Source: Clostridium psychrophilum (GTDB lineage: Bacteria; Bacillota; Clostridia; Clostridiales; Clostridiaceae). Taken from it: 64,000 nt of DNA. Every line of letters starts with the position of its first letter. Position 1 is the first letter of the stretch. The translations under genes were made by a program, and so were the position numbers. The notes under the pieces are model-generated. The model was not told where the DNA came from. It saw only the letters and a list, made by a program, of their open reading frames with translations, and searched no databases. The DNA lies in the NCBI RefSeq assembly GCF_018861705.1, contig NZ_JAHLEC010000003.1:1-64000 (forward strand). The letters are read 5' to 3'. Positions 1-8,461 of this stretch are shown here, one piece after another.

Positions 1-52
1 AAAACCATTCTAGAGAAGTAGCTTAAGTTAGTCCTAAATAATTACTAAATTT

Positions 53-83
53 ACCATTGTTCGTGTTATGCAATGGTCTTTTT
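53..83 (+). terminator. Terminator-like hairpin
   Basis: Arms ACCATTG (53-59) and CAATGGT (71-77) are followed by CTTTTT. It would end a + strand gene lying outside the window. The stem is short, so this is tentative. Confidence 0.35.
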
Positions 84-259
84 GTTATGCAATGAAATTA
101 ACAACTACTTTCGCAAATTTACACTTGACTTTAACTAGCTGGTCTATCTTAAGTTTTATCAAAATACTAATTAATATTCCATAACAATTACAAACATTAT
201 ATAATTTATTGTCGCAACATTTCTTTAGTATATTTCCGAAGAAATTATTTATTAATTAT

Positions 260-300
260 AAAAATAGGGATAACAATTATTAATTGTTATCCCCATTTTT
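260..300 (-). terminator. metK terminator
   Basis: Read on the minus strand, a long stem with arms GGGATAACAATTA and TAATTGTTATCCC is followed by a T-rich run. It lies directly after the metK stop codon. Confidence 0.8.
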
Positions 301-301
301 G

Positions 302-1477
302 TTACATATATTTTTTTATTTCTTCAACCTTATCTAATTTTTCCCATGAAAGATCTAAATCAGCTCTTCCAAAATGTCCATAAGCTGCTACTTGTTTGTA
401 AATTGGTTTTCTAAGATCCAATTCTCTTATAATTACAGCAGGTCTTAAATCAAATACTTTTTCAACTATAGCAACAATTTTATCATCAGAAATTTTTCCT
501 GTTCCAAATGTTTCTGCTTCTATAGATACTGGTTTAGCCACACCTATGGCATATGCAAGTTCTATTTCTAACTTGTCTGCAACTCCTGCAGCTACTAAAT
601 TTTTAGCAACCCATCTTGCAGCATAAGCAGCCGATCTATCTACTTTCGTTGGATCTTTACCAGAGAAACATCCACCACCATGTCTACCGGATCCTCCGTA
701 AGTATCAACTATTATTTTTCTGCCAGTTAAACCAGAATCACCTTGTGGTCCTCCGATTACAAATCTGCCAGTAGGATTTATATAATATTTAGTGTTCTCA
801 TCTAACAACACACTTGGAACTATAGGTTTTATTACGTTTTCTATTAAATCTTTTTCAATTTGGTCATGAGTTACATCTTTCCCATGTTGGCTTGAAATAA
901 CAATAGTATCAATTCTAACTGGTTTATTGTCATCATACTCTACAGTAACTTGAGTTTTACCATCTGGTCTTAAATAATCTAATGTACCATTCTTTCTTAC
1001 TTCACTTAATCTTCTTGCTAATCTATGAGCCATAGAAATTGGTAATGGCATGTACTCTGGGGTCTCATTAGTAGCGAACCCGAACATCATACCTTGATCT
1101 CCAGCACCTATTGAATCCTCTTTTGAACTTTCACCTTTTTTAGATTCTAAAGCCTCGTCTACTCCCATAGCTATATCTTTTGATTGTTCATTAATAGATG
1201 TAATTACAGCACATGTACTAGCGTCAAAGCCAAACTTCGCTCTAGTATAACCTATTCCTTCAATGGTACTTCTAACAACTTTGGGAACATCTACATAACA
1301 ACTGGTTGTTATTTCTCCCATAACTAAAACCATCCCTGTAGTAACCGCTGTTTCACAAGCAACTCTAGCATAAGGATCTTGTTCTAAAATAGCATCAAGT
1401 ACAGCATCTGAAATTTGGTCACAAATTTTATCTGGATGTCCTTCAGTAACGGATTCTGATGTAAATAATTTTTTCAT
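302..1477 (-). CDS. metK: S-adenosylmethionine synthetase
   Basis: Makes S-adenosylmethionine, the main methyl donor, from methionine and ATP in the cytoplasm. The 391-residue length is normal for the family. The N-terminal GHPDKICD (about 13-20), the [10 protein letters not shown] loop (about 124-133) and the glycine-rich [16 protein letters not shown] segment (about 265-280) are the standard substrate, metal and phosphate binding signatures. The ATG follows an AAGGAGAA ribosome site. The gene stands alone between a SAM-I riboswitch leader and its own terminator, so its product should shut off its own transcription. Confidence 0.98.
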   Translation of the reverse strand: MKKLFTSESVTEGHPDKICDQISDAVLDAILEQDPYARVACETAVTTGMVLVMGEITTSCYVDVPKVVRSTIEGIGYTRAKFGFDASTCAVITSINEQSKDIAMGVDEALESKKGESSKEDSIGAGDQGMMFGFATNETPEYMPLPISMAHRLARRLSEVRKNGTLDYLRPDGKTQVTVEYDDNKPVRIDTIVISSQHGKDVTHDQIEKDLIENVIKPIVPSVLLDENTKYYINPTGRFVIGGPQGDSGLTGRKIIVDTYGGSGRHGGGCFSGKDPTKVDRSAAYAARWVAKNLVAAGVADKLEIELAYAIGVAKPVSIEAETFGTGKISDDKIVAIVEKVFDLRPAVIIRELDLRKPIYKQVAAYGHFGRADLDLSWEKLDKVEEIKKYM

Positions 1478-1521
1478 TGCAATTCTCCTTCCTAATGTTC
1501 TAAATATTTATTCTAAATAAA

Positions 1522-1553
1522 TAAAACCTCTTCCAAAATAAGAAGAGGTATTT
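1522..1553 (-). terminator. Riboswitch expression-platform terminator
   Basis: Read on the minus strand, the arms ACCTCTT and AAGAGGT form a hairpin followed by a T-rich tract, between the SAM-I aptamer and the metK start. This is the expected off-state terminator of an S-box leader. Confidence 0.85.
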
Positions 1554-1564
1554 TAACCATCTAA

Positions 1565-1663
1565 CTTATCTCGCAGACTATAACTGCAGGAATTGGCACC
1601 ATGGTGTACTACACCGGTTGCCGGGTTTCACAGGGCCTTTTTCCCTCCACCTCTCTTGATAAG
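1565..1663 (-). promoter_or_regulatory. SAM-I (S-box) riboswitch aptamer
   Basis: Read on the minus strand, the P1 arms CTTATC and GATAAG (1565-1570 and 1658-1663) enclose the S-box core. The core includes AGAGGTGGAGGGA, the GAAACCCGGCAACC segment and GGTGCCAATTCC. These are the conserved elements of the SAM-I class. It sits between the metK promoter and a terminator hairpin, so high S-adenosylmethionine should end transcription before metK. Confidence 0.97.
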
Positions 1664-1687
1664 AGTTATTAATATTAAGTTTTATTT

Positions 1688-1716
1688 ATACTAACATATA
1701 CGTTAATTGATGTCAA
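1688..1716 (-). promoter_or_regulatory. Sigma-A-type promoter of metK
   Basis: On the minus strand TTGACA (1711-1716), a 17-base spacer and TAGTAT (1688-1693). The predicted start near 1681 lies just upstream of the riboswitch aptamer. Confidence 0.7.
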
Positions 1717-1744
1717 TAAGACCTATATGTTTTAAATATGAAAT

Positions 1745-1771
1745 CAAAAAAGACATCTAAAGATGTCTTTT
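1745..1771 (-). terminator. tRNA operon terminator
   Basis: Arms AGACATCT and AGATGTCT (1751-1758 and 1761-1768) are followed on the minus strand by TTTTTT. It lies directly after the last tRNA of the cluster. Confidence 0.85.
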
Positions 1772-1855
1772 GGTGGAGGAGGATGGATTCGAACCATCGA
1801 AACATTACGTAACAGATTTACAGTCTGCCCCCTTTGGCCACTCGGGAACTCCTCC
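1771..1855 (-). tRNA. tRNA-Tyr(GTA), copy 1
   Basis: An 85-base gene including encoded CCA. The acceptor arms GGAGGAG and CTCCTCC pair, the anticodon loop carries GTA, and the long variable arm is typical of bacterial tRNA-Tyr. It is the last gene of a five-tRNA transcript and is identical to the copy at 2064-2148. Confidence 0.97.
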
Positions 1856-1860
1856 ATGTA

Positions 1861-1936
1861 TGGAGCTGGCAATAGGACTTGAACCTACAACCTGCTGATT
1901 ACAAGTCAGCTGCTCTACCAATTGAGCCATGCCAGC
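1861..1936 (-). tRNA. tRNA-Thr(TGT), copy 1
   Basis: A 76-base gene with encoded CCA. The acceptor arms GCTGGCA and TGCCAGC pair, and the anticodon stem GCTGA/TCAGC encloses loop CTTGTAA with anticodon TGT. Confidence 0.97.
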
Positions 1937-1962
1937 ATATTTTATTTTTTAATTCATTGTTA

Positions 1963-2038
1963 TGGTGGGAACAACAGGGTTCGAACCTGTGACCCTCTGC
2001 TTGTAAGGCAGATGCTCTCCCAGCTGAGCTATGCTCCC
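1963..2038 (-). tRNA. tRNA-Val(TAC)
   Basis: A 76-base gene with encoded CCA. The acceptor begins GGGAGCA, and the anticodon loop CTTACAA gives anticodon TAC. It lies between the two Tyr-Thr pairs in the same transcript. Confidence 0.97.
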
Positions 2039-2063
2039 GAAACTTATTGTAACACATAATAAA

Positions 2064-2148
2064 TGGTGGAGGAGGATGGATTCGAACCATCGAAACATTA
2101 CGTAACAGATTTACAGTCTGCCCCCTTTGGCCACTCGGGAACTCCTCC
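2064..2148 (-). tRNA. tRNA-Tyr(GTA), copy 2
   Basis: Identical in sequence to the copy at 1771-1855: same acceptor stem, GTA anticodon, long variable arm and encoded CCA. Confidence 0.97.
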
Positions 2149-2153
2149 ATATA

Positions 2154-2229
2154 TGGAGCTGGCAATAGGACTTGAACCTACAACCTGCTGATTACAAGTC
2201 AGCTGCTCTACCAATTGAGCCATGCCAGC
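2154..2229 (-). tRNA. tRNA-Thr(TGT), copy 2
   Basis: Identical to the copy at 1861-1936. It is the first gene of the tRNA transcript, starting about 32 bases downstream of the predicted transcription start. Confidence 0.97.
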
Positions 2230-2584
2230 ATATTTTATTTTCCATCGATTTACCGTGTCAACAAGAATTATTATACAACTATAATTAATTAATTTCAAGT
2301 CCAAATATTGTAACTAAAGTATTTCTTCTCTATAGTACTATATCATTCTCATATTTACTCAATATTAAGCACTAACATAGTTTATTATACTTCATAAAAA
2401 TTCTTCTATTCCGAGATGTGAAAAAATCTCCTAATTGATTAATATGACTTAATTTTAACAATTAACATTATTTTATTATTTTATTCTTTTATCATAATAA
2501 TACACAGAATTTATTCATATAAATTATTTATAGGAAAATAGTTTGTAATTATTTTCTTCCAGCGCAATTAAGGAGGTATATTAC
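2230..2584. other. Non-coding region between tRNA cluster and yyaC
   Basis: It contains the tRNA operon promoter (2270-2298) and the ribosome site of yyaC just before 2585. Otherwise it is AT-rich with no recognisable gene. Confidence 0.6.
2270..2298 (-). promoter_or_regulatory. Sigma-A-type promoter of tRNA operon
   Basis: On the minus strand TTGAAA (2293-2298), a 17-base spacer and TATAAT (2270-2275). This is near-consensus and correctly placed upstream of the first tRNA. Confidence 0.8.
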
Positions 2585-3139
2585 TTGAATAAGACAAAAA
2601 CACATTATAAAGATCCTTTAGCTTACTATACAATTTCTAATTTTCTAAAAGACTATATTGACAAAAATACTTTAATTGTTTGCATAGGAACGGACCGCTG
2701 TATAGGTGATTGTCTAGGACCTTTAGTTGGCACTTTTTTAGAAAATAGTTCCTTTCCATTACCTGTATATGGTACTATAAGCAACCCAATTCATGCTTTA
2801 AACATTGATAGTAAATTATCTGAAATAAATTCACTACATCCAAATTGCACTATAATCGGTGTAGACGCATGTTTAGGAGACAGTTCAAGCATTGGCGAAC
2901 TCCAAGCTAGAAATTATCCAATACATCCTGGCAAAGGTGTTGGTAAAACTCTTCCTAAAGTAGGTAATGTATCATTAATAGGCATCGTAGACTCCAGTGA
3001 TGATAGTGAATTATTTACTAACAGAAATATAAGACTTAGTTTAGTTATGGATATTGCTAATGTTTTATGCAGATCACTTTTGCATTCATACTATTTATAT
3101 TCACTTACTGTTAAAGAAGATAATCTAAGTACTGTTTAA
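2585..3139 (+). CDS. yyaC: Spore protease YyaC-family protein (DUF1256)
   Basis: A 184-residue protein of the YyaC family, which is related to the germination protease that degrades small acid-soluble spore proteins and is conserved in spore formers. Family features visible are the N-terminal CIGTDRCIGDCLGPLVG (about 33-49), a buried IIGVDACLG segment and a PGKGVGKTLP loop. The start is TTG, chosen because AAGGAGG precedes it at good spacing. It is a single-gene unit facing away from the tRNA cluster. Its precise substrate is not established. Confidence 0.88.
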   Translation: MNKTKTHYKDPLAYYTISNFLKDYIDKNTLIVCIGTDRCIGDCLGPLVGTFLENSSFPLPVYGTISNPIHALNIDSKLSEINSLHPNCTIIGVDACLGDSSSIGELQARNYPIHPGKGVGKTLPKVGNVSLIGIVDSSDDSELFTNRNIRLSLVMDIANVLCRSLLHSYYLYSLTVKEDNLSTV

Positions 3140-3204
3140 CATTATATAGATAATTCGCCTAAATTAGTTAGCGGCAATCTTAAGTTTTTTAGAACTTATA
3201 ATAC

Positions 3205-3250
3205 AAAAATAAGCAATACAATTAAAGTTATAATTGTATTGCTTATTTTT
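3205..3250. terminator. Bidirectional terminator between yyaC and mbl
   Basis: A 14-bp stem, AAGCAATACAATTA (3211-3224) with TAATTGTATTGCTT (3231-3244). It is flanked by ATTTTT on the + side and AAAAAT on the other, so it can stop both convergent genes. Confidence 0.85.
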
Positions 3251-3268
3251 ATAGATTGTATATACTTT

Positions 3269-4303
3269 TTAATCAGTTAAATAGCTTTCTCCTCCATTAA
3301 AGGAATCATCTAATTTATCCACATAATCTAGCACTTTTCCTGTTCCGAGTACTACACATGAAATTGGATCTTCAGCCAAATACACTGGTACTTTAGTAAC
3401 CTCTTGTATAAGTTTGTCTAATCCTTTTAACAATGAACCTCCACCGGTCATAACTATGCCTTTATCAGATATATCTGCTGAAAGCTCTGGTGGTGTTTTC
3501 TCTAACACGGAATGCGCACATGCTGCTATTAAAGATACCGCTTCTTTTAACGCTTCTCTCATTTCTTCAGATGATACTTCTAGATTTTTAGGAAGACCTG
3601 TAATTAAATCTCTTCCTCTTATCTCCATGCTCACCCTTTCTTCTTGAATATGCGCACAACCTATGTTAATTTTTAAATTTTCTGCAGTTCTCTCACCAAT
3701 CATTAATTTGTGTTTCTTCCTGATGTATTTGATGATATCATCATCAAACCTGTCTCCAGCTATCTTAATTGACTCACGTACAACCATGCCTCCTAAAGAA
3801 ATAACTGCAATATCAGTAGTCCCTCCACCAATATCAATAACCATATTACCACTTGCTTTGGCAATATCAAGGCCAGCACCAATTGCCGCTGCTAGTGGTT
3901 CTTCTATAAGTTGAACCTTTTTAGCACCTGCATTTCTAGCTGCATCTTCTACTGCTCTTCTTTCTACTTCCGTTGCTTCGCAAGGGACACATATAACAAC
4001 TTTGGGAGCAGATAACCGTTTCTTCCCACAAGCCTTCTTTATAAAATGCTTTAACATTCTTTCAGTTATATCATAATCTGAAATAACACCGTCCCTCATA
4101 GGACGTATTGCCACAATGTTTCCTGGCGTTCTTCCTATCATTTGTCTAGCTTCTTCTCCGACTGCCAATACTCTATTGTTATTTCTGTCTATGGCAACAA
4201 CAGATGGTTCCTTTAAAATAACACCTTTACCCTTGATATATACAAGTACTGTAGCTGTACCCAAGTCTATTCCCATATTTGTTCCTATTCTAAAAAAAAA
4301 CAT
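3269..4303 (-). CDS. mbl: MreB/Mbl-type rod-shape actin homologue
   Basis: A bacterial actin that forms membrane-associated filaments and guides lateral cell-wall synthesis. The 344-residue length is standard. Actin-fold nucleotide signatures are present in order: MGIDLGTATVLVY (about 10-22), VIDIGGGTTDIAVIS (about 155-170) and the adenosine-site MTGGGSLLKGLD (about 285). Its place directly downstream of spoIIID matches the Bacillus spoIIID-mbl pair, so mbl is favoured over mreB. The ATG follows AGGAGTG at about 10 bases. Confidence 0.93.
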   Translation of the reverse strand: MFFFRIGTNMGIDLGTATVLVYIKGKGVILKEPSVVAIDRNNNRVLAVGEEARQMIGRTPGNIVAIRPMRDGVISDYDITERMLKHFIKKACGKKRLSAPKVVICVPCEATEVERRAVEDAARNAGAKKVQLIEEPLAAAIGAGLDIAKASGNMVIDIGGGTTDIAVISLGGMVVRESIKIAGDRFDDDIIKYIRKKHKLMIGERTAENLKINIGCAHIQEERVSMEIRGRDLITGLPKNLEVSSEEMREALKEAVSLIAACAHSVLEKTPPELSADISDKGIVMTGGGSLLKGLDKLIQEVTKVPVYLAEDPISCVVLGTGKVLDYVDKLDDSFNGGESYLTD

Positions 4304-4428
4304 TTAAAATTCACTCCTGCTCTTTAGTATATTCTTTAATTTAATTATACTAAACTCTATTCTATAAAGCCATAAAAAAAACCTTTTTTATAGTTATTAT
4401 TTTTAATAGTTTTTTATTTGAAGTGATT

Positions 4429-4683
4429 TTACCCTTCTATTGCCTTGTATTTAAGTCTAGTTGCATCTCCACCCCTGATATGTCTCTGCGCTTTATTTAA
4501 ATCTAAAATTGTTTTTGCTTCACTAGCAATTTGGGGATTTAATGTAGGTAGTCTTTCCGTCATATCCTTGTGTATAGTACTTTTGCTAACACCAAAAACT
4601 TTGGCGGTTCTTCTTATTGTGGCTTTTGATTCAATAATATACTTTGCAACTTCTAATACTCTATCTTCAATATAGTCTTTCAA
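4429..4683 (-). CDS. spoIIID: Sporulation transcription factor SpoIIID
   Basis: An 84-residue DNA-binding regulator of mother-cell sporulation genes that modifies sigma-E-directed transcription. A helix-turn-helix spans about 22-45 (TIRRTAKVFGVSKSTIHKDM), followed by the conserved basic C-terminal segment containing QRHIRGGDATRLKY. The start is TTG, seven bases after GGAGG. It is flanked by spoIIQ upstream and mbl downstream, the usual clostridial order. Confidence 0.96.
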   Translation of the reverse strand: MKDYIEDRVLEVAKYIIESKATIRRTAKVFGVSKSTIHKDMTERLPTLNPQIASEAKTILDLNKAQRHIRGGDATRLKYKAIEG

Positions 4684-4803
4684 AGTGTTACCTCCTAAAC
4701 CCTTCTATATTTATAAATATGCAATACCTTGCTTTTAAATTCCATTTCAACTAGTCATCATTCAATATATTTATGAAAAATGGCTAATTGAGATGGTTAT
4801 TGG

Positions 4804-5634
4804 TTATTTATTGATTGCTTTTGTTGCATTAGTTACCTTAGCTGCTTTTGTTGTTTTAGTTACTGTAGCAGCTTTAGTTACTTTAGGTTGATATTTATCA
4901 TATTTAACATATTTAGCAGGATCAATGTTCTTACTGTTTTGTAAAACTTCAAAATGTAAATGAGATCCATAGTCTTCTTTATATGAATTTAAGCTTGTAT
5001 TTGCTACTGTACCAATTGGTTGTTCTTTAGTTACTTTATCACCTTTTTTTACTAGCATTTTTTTATCTAAACTAGTATATTTAGTAACAAATCCATTTTG
5101 GTGATCTATTTCTACCATGTAACCATTTTGACCATCTACATCCGTACCAACTGCCTTAACTATTCCATCCATTACAGCTACAACTGCTGCGCCTGTCTTT
5201 GCTTGAATGTCGATACCTAAGTTTGTTCTATAGCTTCCATCAGTCTTCCACACTACTGAATCTATGTCTTTTGAATATCCCCTTGCGAGCAATCCGTTAG
5301 CCACAGGTTTTACGAATTGAGCAGTTATTGTTTTAGAAACTGAAGTTGTTGCTACTTCTTTAGTATTAGGTACTGCCTTGAGTGCCTTATCTTTAGCTAA
5401 ATTTTCTTTTTTCACCTGTAGAGCACCCTCATATTCCTTTTGTTGCTTCTTTAATATGCTTGCTGTATTTGCTTGTTCTTTTAATGCCACTTGCTGATTA
5501 CTCGCAATTTTTTTATTGTTATTTGCTGTTATTGATGCTACTGTAGCTACTATACATAAACAAACAAATAAAATTACGTAGAAACCCTCCTTCTTAAAAA
5601 AGTTTAATGCTTTATTGTTTGCGTTTTTATCCAT
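4804..5634 (-). CDS. spoIIQ: SpoIIQ-like M23-fold sporulation protein
   Basis: A forespore membrane protein with one N-terminal membrane segment (about 17-37) and a C-terminal LytM/M23 domain (about 120-240). In other spore formers SpoIIQ docks with mother-cell SpoIIIAH and works with SpoIID/M/P in engulfment. The first zinc motif, normally H-x-G-x-D, reads NLGID, so the first His is replaced by Asn. The later HLHFEV motif is intact. The start was moved to the ATG at 5634 because GGAGGTG lies seven bases before it; the longer frame starting at 5664 lacks a ribosome site. The C-terminus is rich in Lys, Thr and Ala. It lies between spoIID and spoIIID, which supports the name. Confidence 0.88.
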   Translation of the reverse strand: MDKNANNKALNFFKKEGFYVILFVCLCIVATVASITANNNKKIASNQQVALKEQANTASILKKQQKEYEGALQVKKENLAKDKALKAVPNTKEVATTSVSKTITAQFVKPVANGLLARGYSKDIDSVVWKTDGSYRTNLGIDIQAKTGAAVVAVMDGIVKAVGTDVDGQNGYMVEIDHQNGFVTKYTSLDKKMLVKKGDKVTKEQPIGTVANTSLNSYKEDYGSHLHFEVLQNSKNIDPAKYVKYDKYQPKVTKAATVTKTTKAAKVTNATKAINK

Positions 5635-5802
5635 ACAAACACCTCCATTTGTATTTTTGTCCATAATGTATTAAAACATACATATTTTTTCAATTTTATT
5701 TACACTTTTTTCTTATTATGATAATATTTATTATTTTTTATATTATGTAGTCTAAAATATAAAGTATAACCTTATTATATGTGCCTATTTTCTACTTTTA
5801 TT

Positions 5803-5852
5803 TTAAAAACAAATAAGGCTGCTTATCCCTTATTTTAGAGAATAAGTAGCCT
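5803..5852 (-). terminator. spoIID terminator
   Basis: Arms around GGCTGCTTAT (5817-5826) and ATAAGTAGCC (5842-5851) pair with one G-U, followed on the minus strand by TTATTTGTTTTT. It lies just after the spoIID stop. Confidence 0.75.
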
Positions 5853-5866
5853 ACTCATGTACCTTT

Positions 5867-6937
5867 TTATTTAGAAATAGCTGTACCTTGATAATAATGA
5901 GTCAATATATCCACATAACTTTTCCCACCCTTAGCCATAACATTTGCACCATTTTGGCTCATTCCTACATCATGACCATAACCACTACAATCCACTTCTA
6001 TCCCATTTAGTTTAAAATTAATTTTAAAATTTGAAGATTTTAAATTTAACATAGTCCTAAATTTACTTCCTGTCATTGTTATACTTCCTACTTTAATATT
6101 TTTAACACTGCCTGCCTGAGTTCTATTAACTACCATTATTTGATTTCTTATATTACTTGAAGTTACATTGGCGCTATTGTAATTATTATTTATAATTTTA
6201 CTTAACTCTTTATACTTAAAAAGTTTACTACTAGTAGCATTTTTTACTTTTTCTTCTCCTGGACTATCCACACTTCTTAAATAAGGTATACTAGTGCTAA
6301 ATACGTCCTCTGAATTTTCCGTTTTGCCACTACTGGTCGCGAAATAATATGGTTCCATAACTAATTGATTATTGTATGTTAGAACTTGACCTGATGTAGC
6401 CTTAACTGCAGAATTAATTTTATTCCAATATTCTTGTCCTTTTTCTTTACCCCACACTTTTATACATTCATCTTTATTCTTATAAACTTGGCACTGAACA
6501 GTATCGCATAAATCAGCGCCATTACCATTTTTACATGGTAAGCCACCCACTTCTTTAACATGGGCTAAAGCATAGGTCCTAGCTGCCACTGCTTGAGCTT
6601 TTAATGCTTCTGTTTTAAACTCAGCTGGCATCTCAGATGCTACAACTCCAGTTACATATACCTCCAAATTAAGTTCCTTTATTTTATTCGTTTTGGTTAT
6701 TAATATCTTAATTTTAGTAACTTTGGGAAGCGAATCAAATTTAATAATATTTTTATTCTCCTCTGACTTGATTACCGCATTCTTATTCTTATTCTTATTC
6801 ATATTCTTGTTCATATTTATGGTATCATTATTTCCTACCCCCACTATTAAAACAGAAGTAATTACAATAAATCCTACAAATGCAATTACTATCAGAAAAA
6901 AATTCTTCAGATGTACTGTAATAAAAACTTTTCTCAT
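5867..6937 (-). CDS. spoIID: Stage II sporulation protein D
   Basis: A lytic transglycosylase that remodels septal peptidoglycan during engulfment. The 356-residue protein has one N-terminal membrane segment (about 12-32), a short Asn-Lys repetitive linker (about 40-55) and the SpoIID/LytB domain. Within it, ASEMPAEF carries the catalytic Glu of the family, followed by QAVAARTYAL; the C-terminal GYGHDVGMSQNGA motif is also present. The ATG follows GAGGTG. It sits between murA and spoIIQ, as in other clostridia. Confidence 0.96.
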   Translation of the reverse strand: MRKVFITVHLKNFFLIVIAFVGFIVITSVLIVGVGNNDTINMNKNMNKNKNKNAVIKSEENKNIIKFDSLPKVTKIKILITKTNKIKELNLEVYVTGVVASEMPAEFKTEALKAQAVAARTYALAHVKEVGGLPCKNGNGADLCDTVQCQVYKNKDECIKVWGKEKGQEYWNKINSAVKATSGQVLTYNNQLVMEPYYFATSSGKTENSEDVFSTSIPYLRSVDSPGEEKVKNATSSKLFKYKELSKIINNNYNSANVTSSNIRNQIMVVNRTQAGSVKNIKVGSITMTGSKFRTMLNLKSSNFKINFKLNGIEVDCSGYGHDVGMSQNGANVMAKGGKSYVDILTHYYQGTAISK

Positions 6938-7030
6938 TTTTTCACCTCGTTATAACACAAGTTTTACTATATATATACTAAAAAAACATAGAAAATAGTA
7001 CCTTTTAAATTATTAAAAGAAAATACTAAT

Positions 7031-7083
7031 AAAAGGCACCTAAAAAAACAAGAAATTTATATCTTGTTTTTTTAGGTGCCTTA
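7031..7083 (-). terminator. Long perfect hairpin after murA
   Basis: A 20-bp perfect stem, with arms 7033-7052 and 7063-7082, lies between the murA stop and spoIID. The minus-strand sequence after it is T-rich. It probably terminates or attenuates ywmB-murA transcription before spoIID. Confidence 0.7.
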
Positions 7084-7165
7084 TGTAAAAACTGGAATAT
7101 AGTAATAACTTATATATCCCAATTCTTTAAATTTCATATTAAAGATTTTGATAATTTAAGTTTCA

Positions 7166-8434
7166 TTATTTATTATTAAAATTAACTCTTTGTATATCTG
7201 CGCCTATCCCCTTCAATTTTTCTTCAATTGACACATAACCTCTGTCAATATGATATATATCACTTATTGTAGTTGTACCATCTGCAGTAAGCCCTGCAAG
7301 TATTAATGCTGCTCCAGCTCTTAAATCCGTAGCTGTTACATTCGAACCTGTAAAAGTGTCTATACCTTCAATTACAGCACTTCTACCATCTATTTTTATA
7401 TTCGCTCCCATCCTCTTTAGTTCAACCGCATGCATAAATCTATTCTCAAAGATAGTCTCTGTAATAATACTTGTACCTTTTACTGTACATAATAAGCTCA
7501 TCATCTGAGCTTGCATATCTGTAGGAAACCCCGGAAATGGCATGGTTTTTATATCTATTGGGTTTAACTTTTTCCTACCATCAACTATTATACTATTTTC
7601 GTTAATTTCTATTGCTACACCCATTTCAGTAAGTTTCGCTATTGTTGGTTTTGAATGAATTTCATCAATACCATTAATTTTAATCAAGCTTTTAGTTATT
7701 GCAGCAGTTATCATAAATGTACCTGCCTCAATTCTGTCGTAAATTGGTTGATAAATAACTTCTTTAAAATCGTTAACTCCTAATATTTTTATAGTATCTG
7801 TTCCTTCTCCTTCAATTTGTGCACCCATAGCTCTTAGAAATTTTGCCAAATCAACAACTTCCGGCTCTTCTGCAGCATTTCCTATTATTGTTTCTCCTTC
7901 TGCGAGAGTTGCCGCCATCATTATATTTTCTGTAGCCCCCACTGATGGATAGTCTAAATATATGTTGCTGCCTACTAGTTTCTTCGCTTTTGCCTGCACG
8001 TATCCATGACCTACTATTACCTCAGCACCTAAAGCCGATAGTCCTTTTAAATGAAGATCAATAGGCCTAGTTCCAATGTTACACCCACCTGGTAGAGATA
8101 TTTTAAAATTCCCAAATCTTCCAAGCATAGGACCCATTATTAGAAAAGATGCTCTCATTTTTCTTACTAATTCATCATTAGCTCCATTATCAAATATATT
8201 TGCTGTGTTTATTTTTATAATATTGTTTATTTTATCTATATTAACATCTGCTTTAAGAGATTTTAGCACATCACATATTACAAATACATCCTCAAGCATA
8301 GGAGCGTTTTTGATTGTGCAACTATTACCGTTTAATATTGTTGCTGCTAATATAGGAAGAACTGAATTTTTAGCTGCACTAATATTCACTTCACCTGCTA
8401 ATTTTTTCCCACCCTTTATAACTAATTTATTCAT
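7166..8434 (-). CDS. murA: UDP-N-acetylglucosamine 1-carboxyvinyltransferase
   Basis: Transfers enolpyruvate from phosphoenolpyruvate to UDP-GlcNAc, the first committed step of peptidoglycan synthesis, in the cytoplasm. The 422-residue EPT-fold protein has the Lys-Asn pair in ISAAKNSVLP (about 17-26) and the active-site Cys in PGGCNIGTRPID (about 115), the residue attacked by fosfomycin. GGAGG precedes the ATG. It follows ywmB by 27 bases and precedes spoIID, the typical Firmicute murAA neighbourhood. Confidence 0.97.
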   Translation of the reverse strand: MNKLVIKGGKKLAGEVNISAAKNSVLPILAATILNGNSCTIKNAPMLEDVFVICDVLKSLKADVNIDKINNIIKINTANIFDNGANDELVRKMRASFLIMGPMLGRFGNFKISLPGGCNIGTRPIDLHLKGLSALGAEVIVGHGYVQAKAKKLVGSNIYLDYPSVGATENIMMAATLAEGETIIGNAAEEPEVVDLAKFLRAMGAQIEGEGTDTIKILGVNDFKEVIYQPIYDRIEAGTFMITAAITKSLIKINGIDEIHSKPTIAKLTEMGVAIEINENSIIVDGRKKLNPIDIKTMPFPGFPTDMQAQMMSLLCTVKGTSIITETIFENRFMHAVELKRMGANIKIDGRSAVIEGIDTFTGSNVTATDLRAGAALILAGLTADGTTTISDIYHIDRGYVSIEEKLKGIGADIQRVNFNNK

Positions 8435-8461
8435 ACTTTTCCTCCATTATATTGTTAATTT

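Larger units (their letters stand above)
1..301. other. Non-coding stretch left of metK
   Basis: No plausible gene. It holds a + strand terminator-like hairpin near 53-83 and the metK terminator at 260-300. The rest is AT-rich sequence without recognisable signals. Confidence 0.6.
1771..1948. repeat. Duplicated tRNA-Tyr/tRNA-Thr segment, copy 1
   Basis: This 178-base segment recurs at 2064-2241 with one visible mismatch (G at 1858, A at 2151), located in the spacer between the two tRNAs. The near-identity indicates a recent or conversion-maintained tandem duplication around tRNA-Val. Confidence 0.95.
2064..2241. repeat. Duplicated tRNA-Tyr/tRNA-Thr segment, copy 2
   Basis: Second copy of the 178-base direct repeat described at 1771-1948. 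The copies are offset by 293 bases. Confidence 0.95.

Noticed and set aside
1899-2304. Open frames on the minus strand through the tRNA cluster
   Set aside because: They are translations of tRNA sequence and have no ribosome sites.
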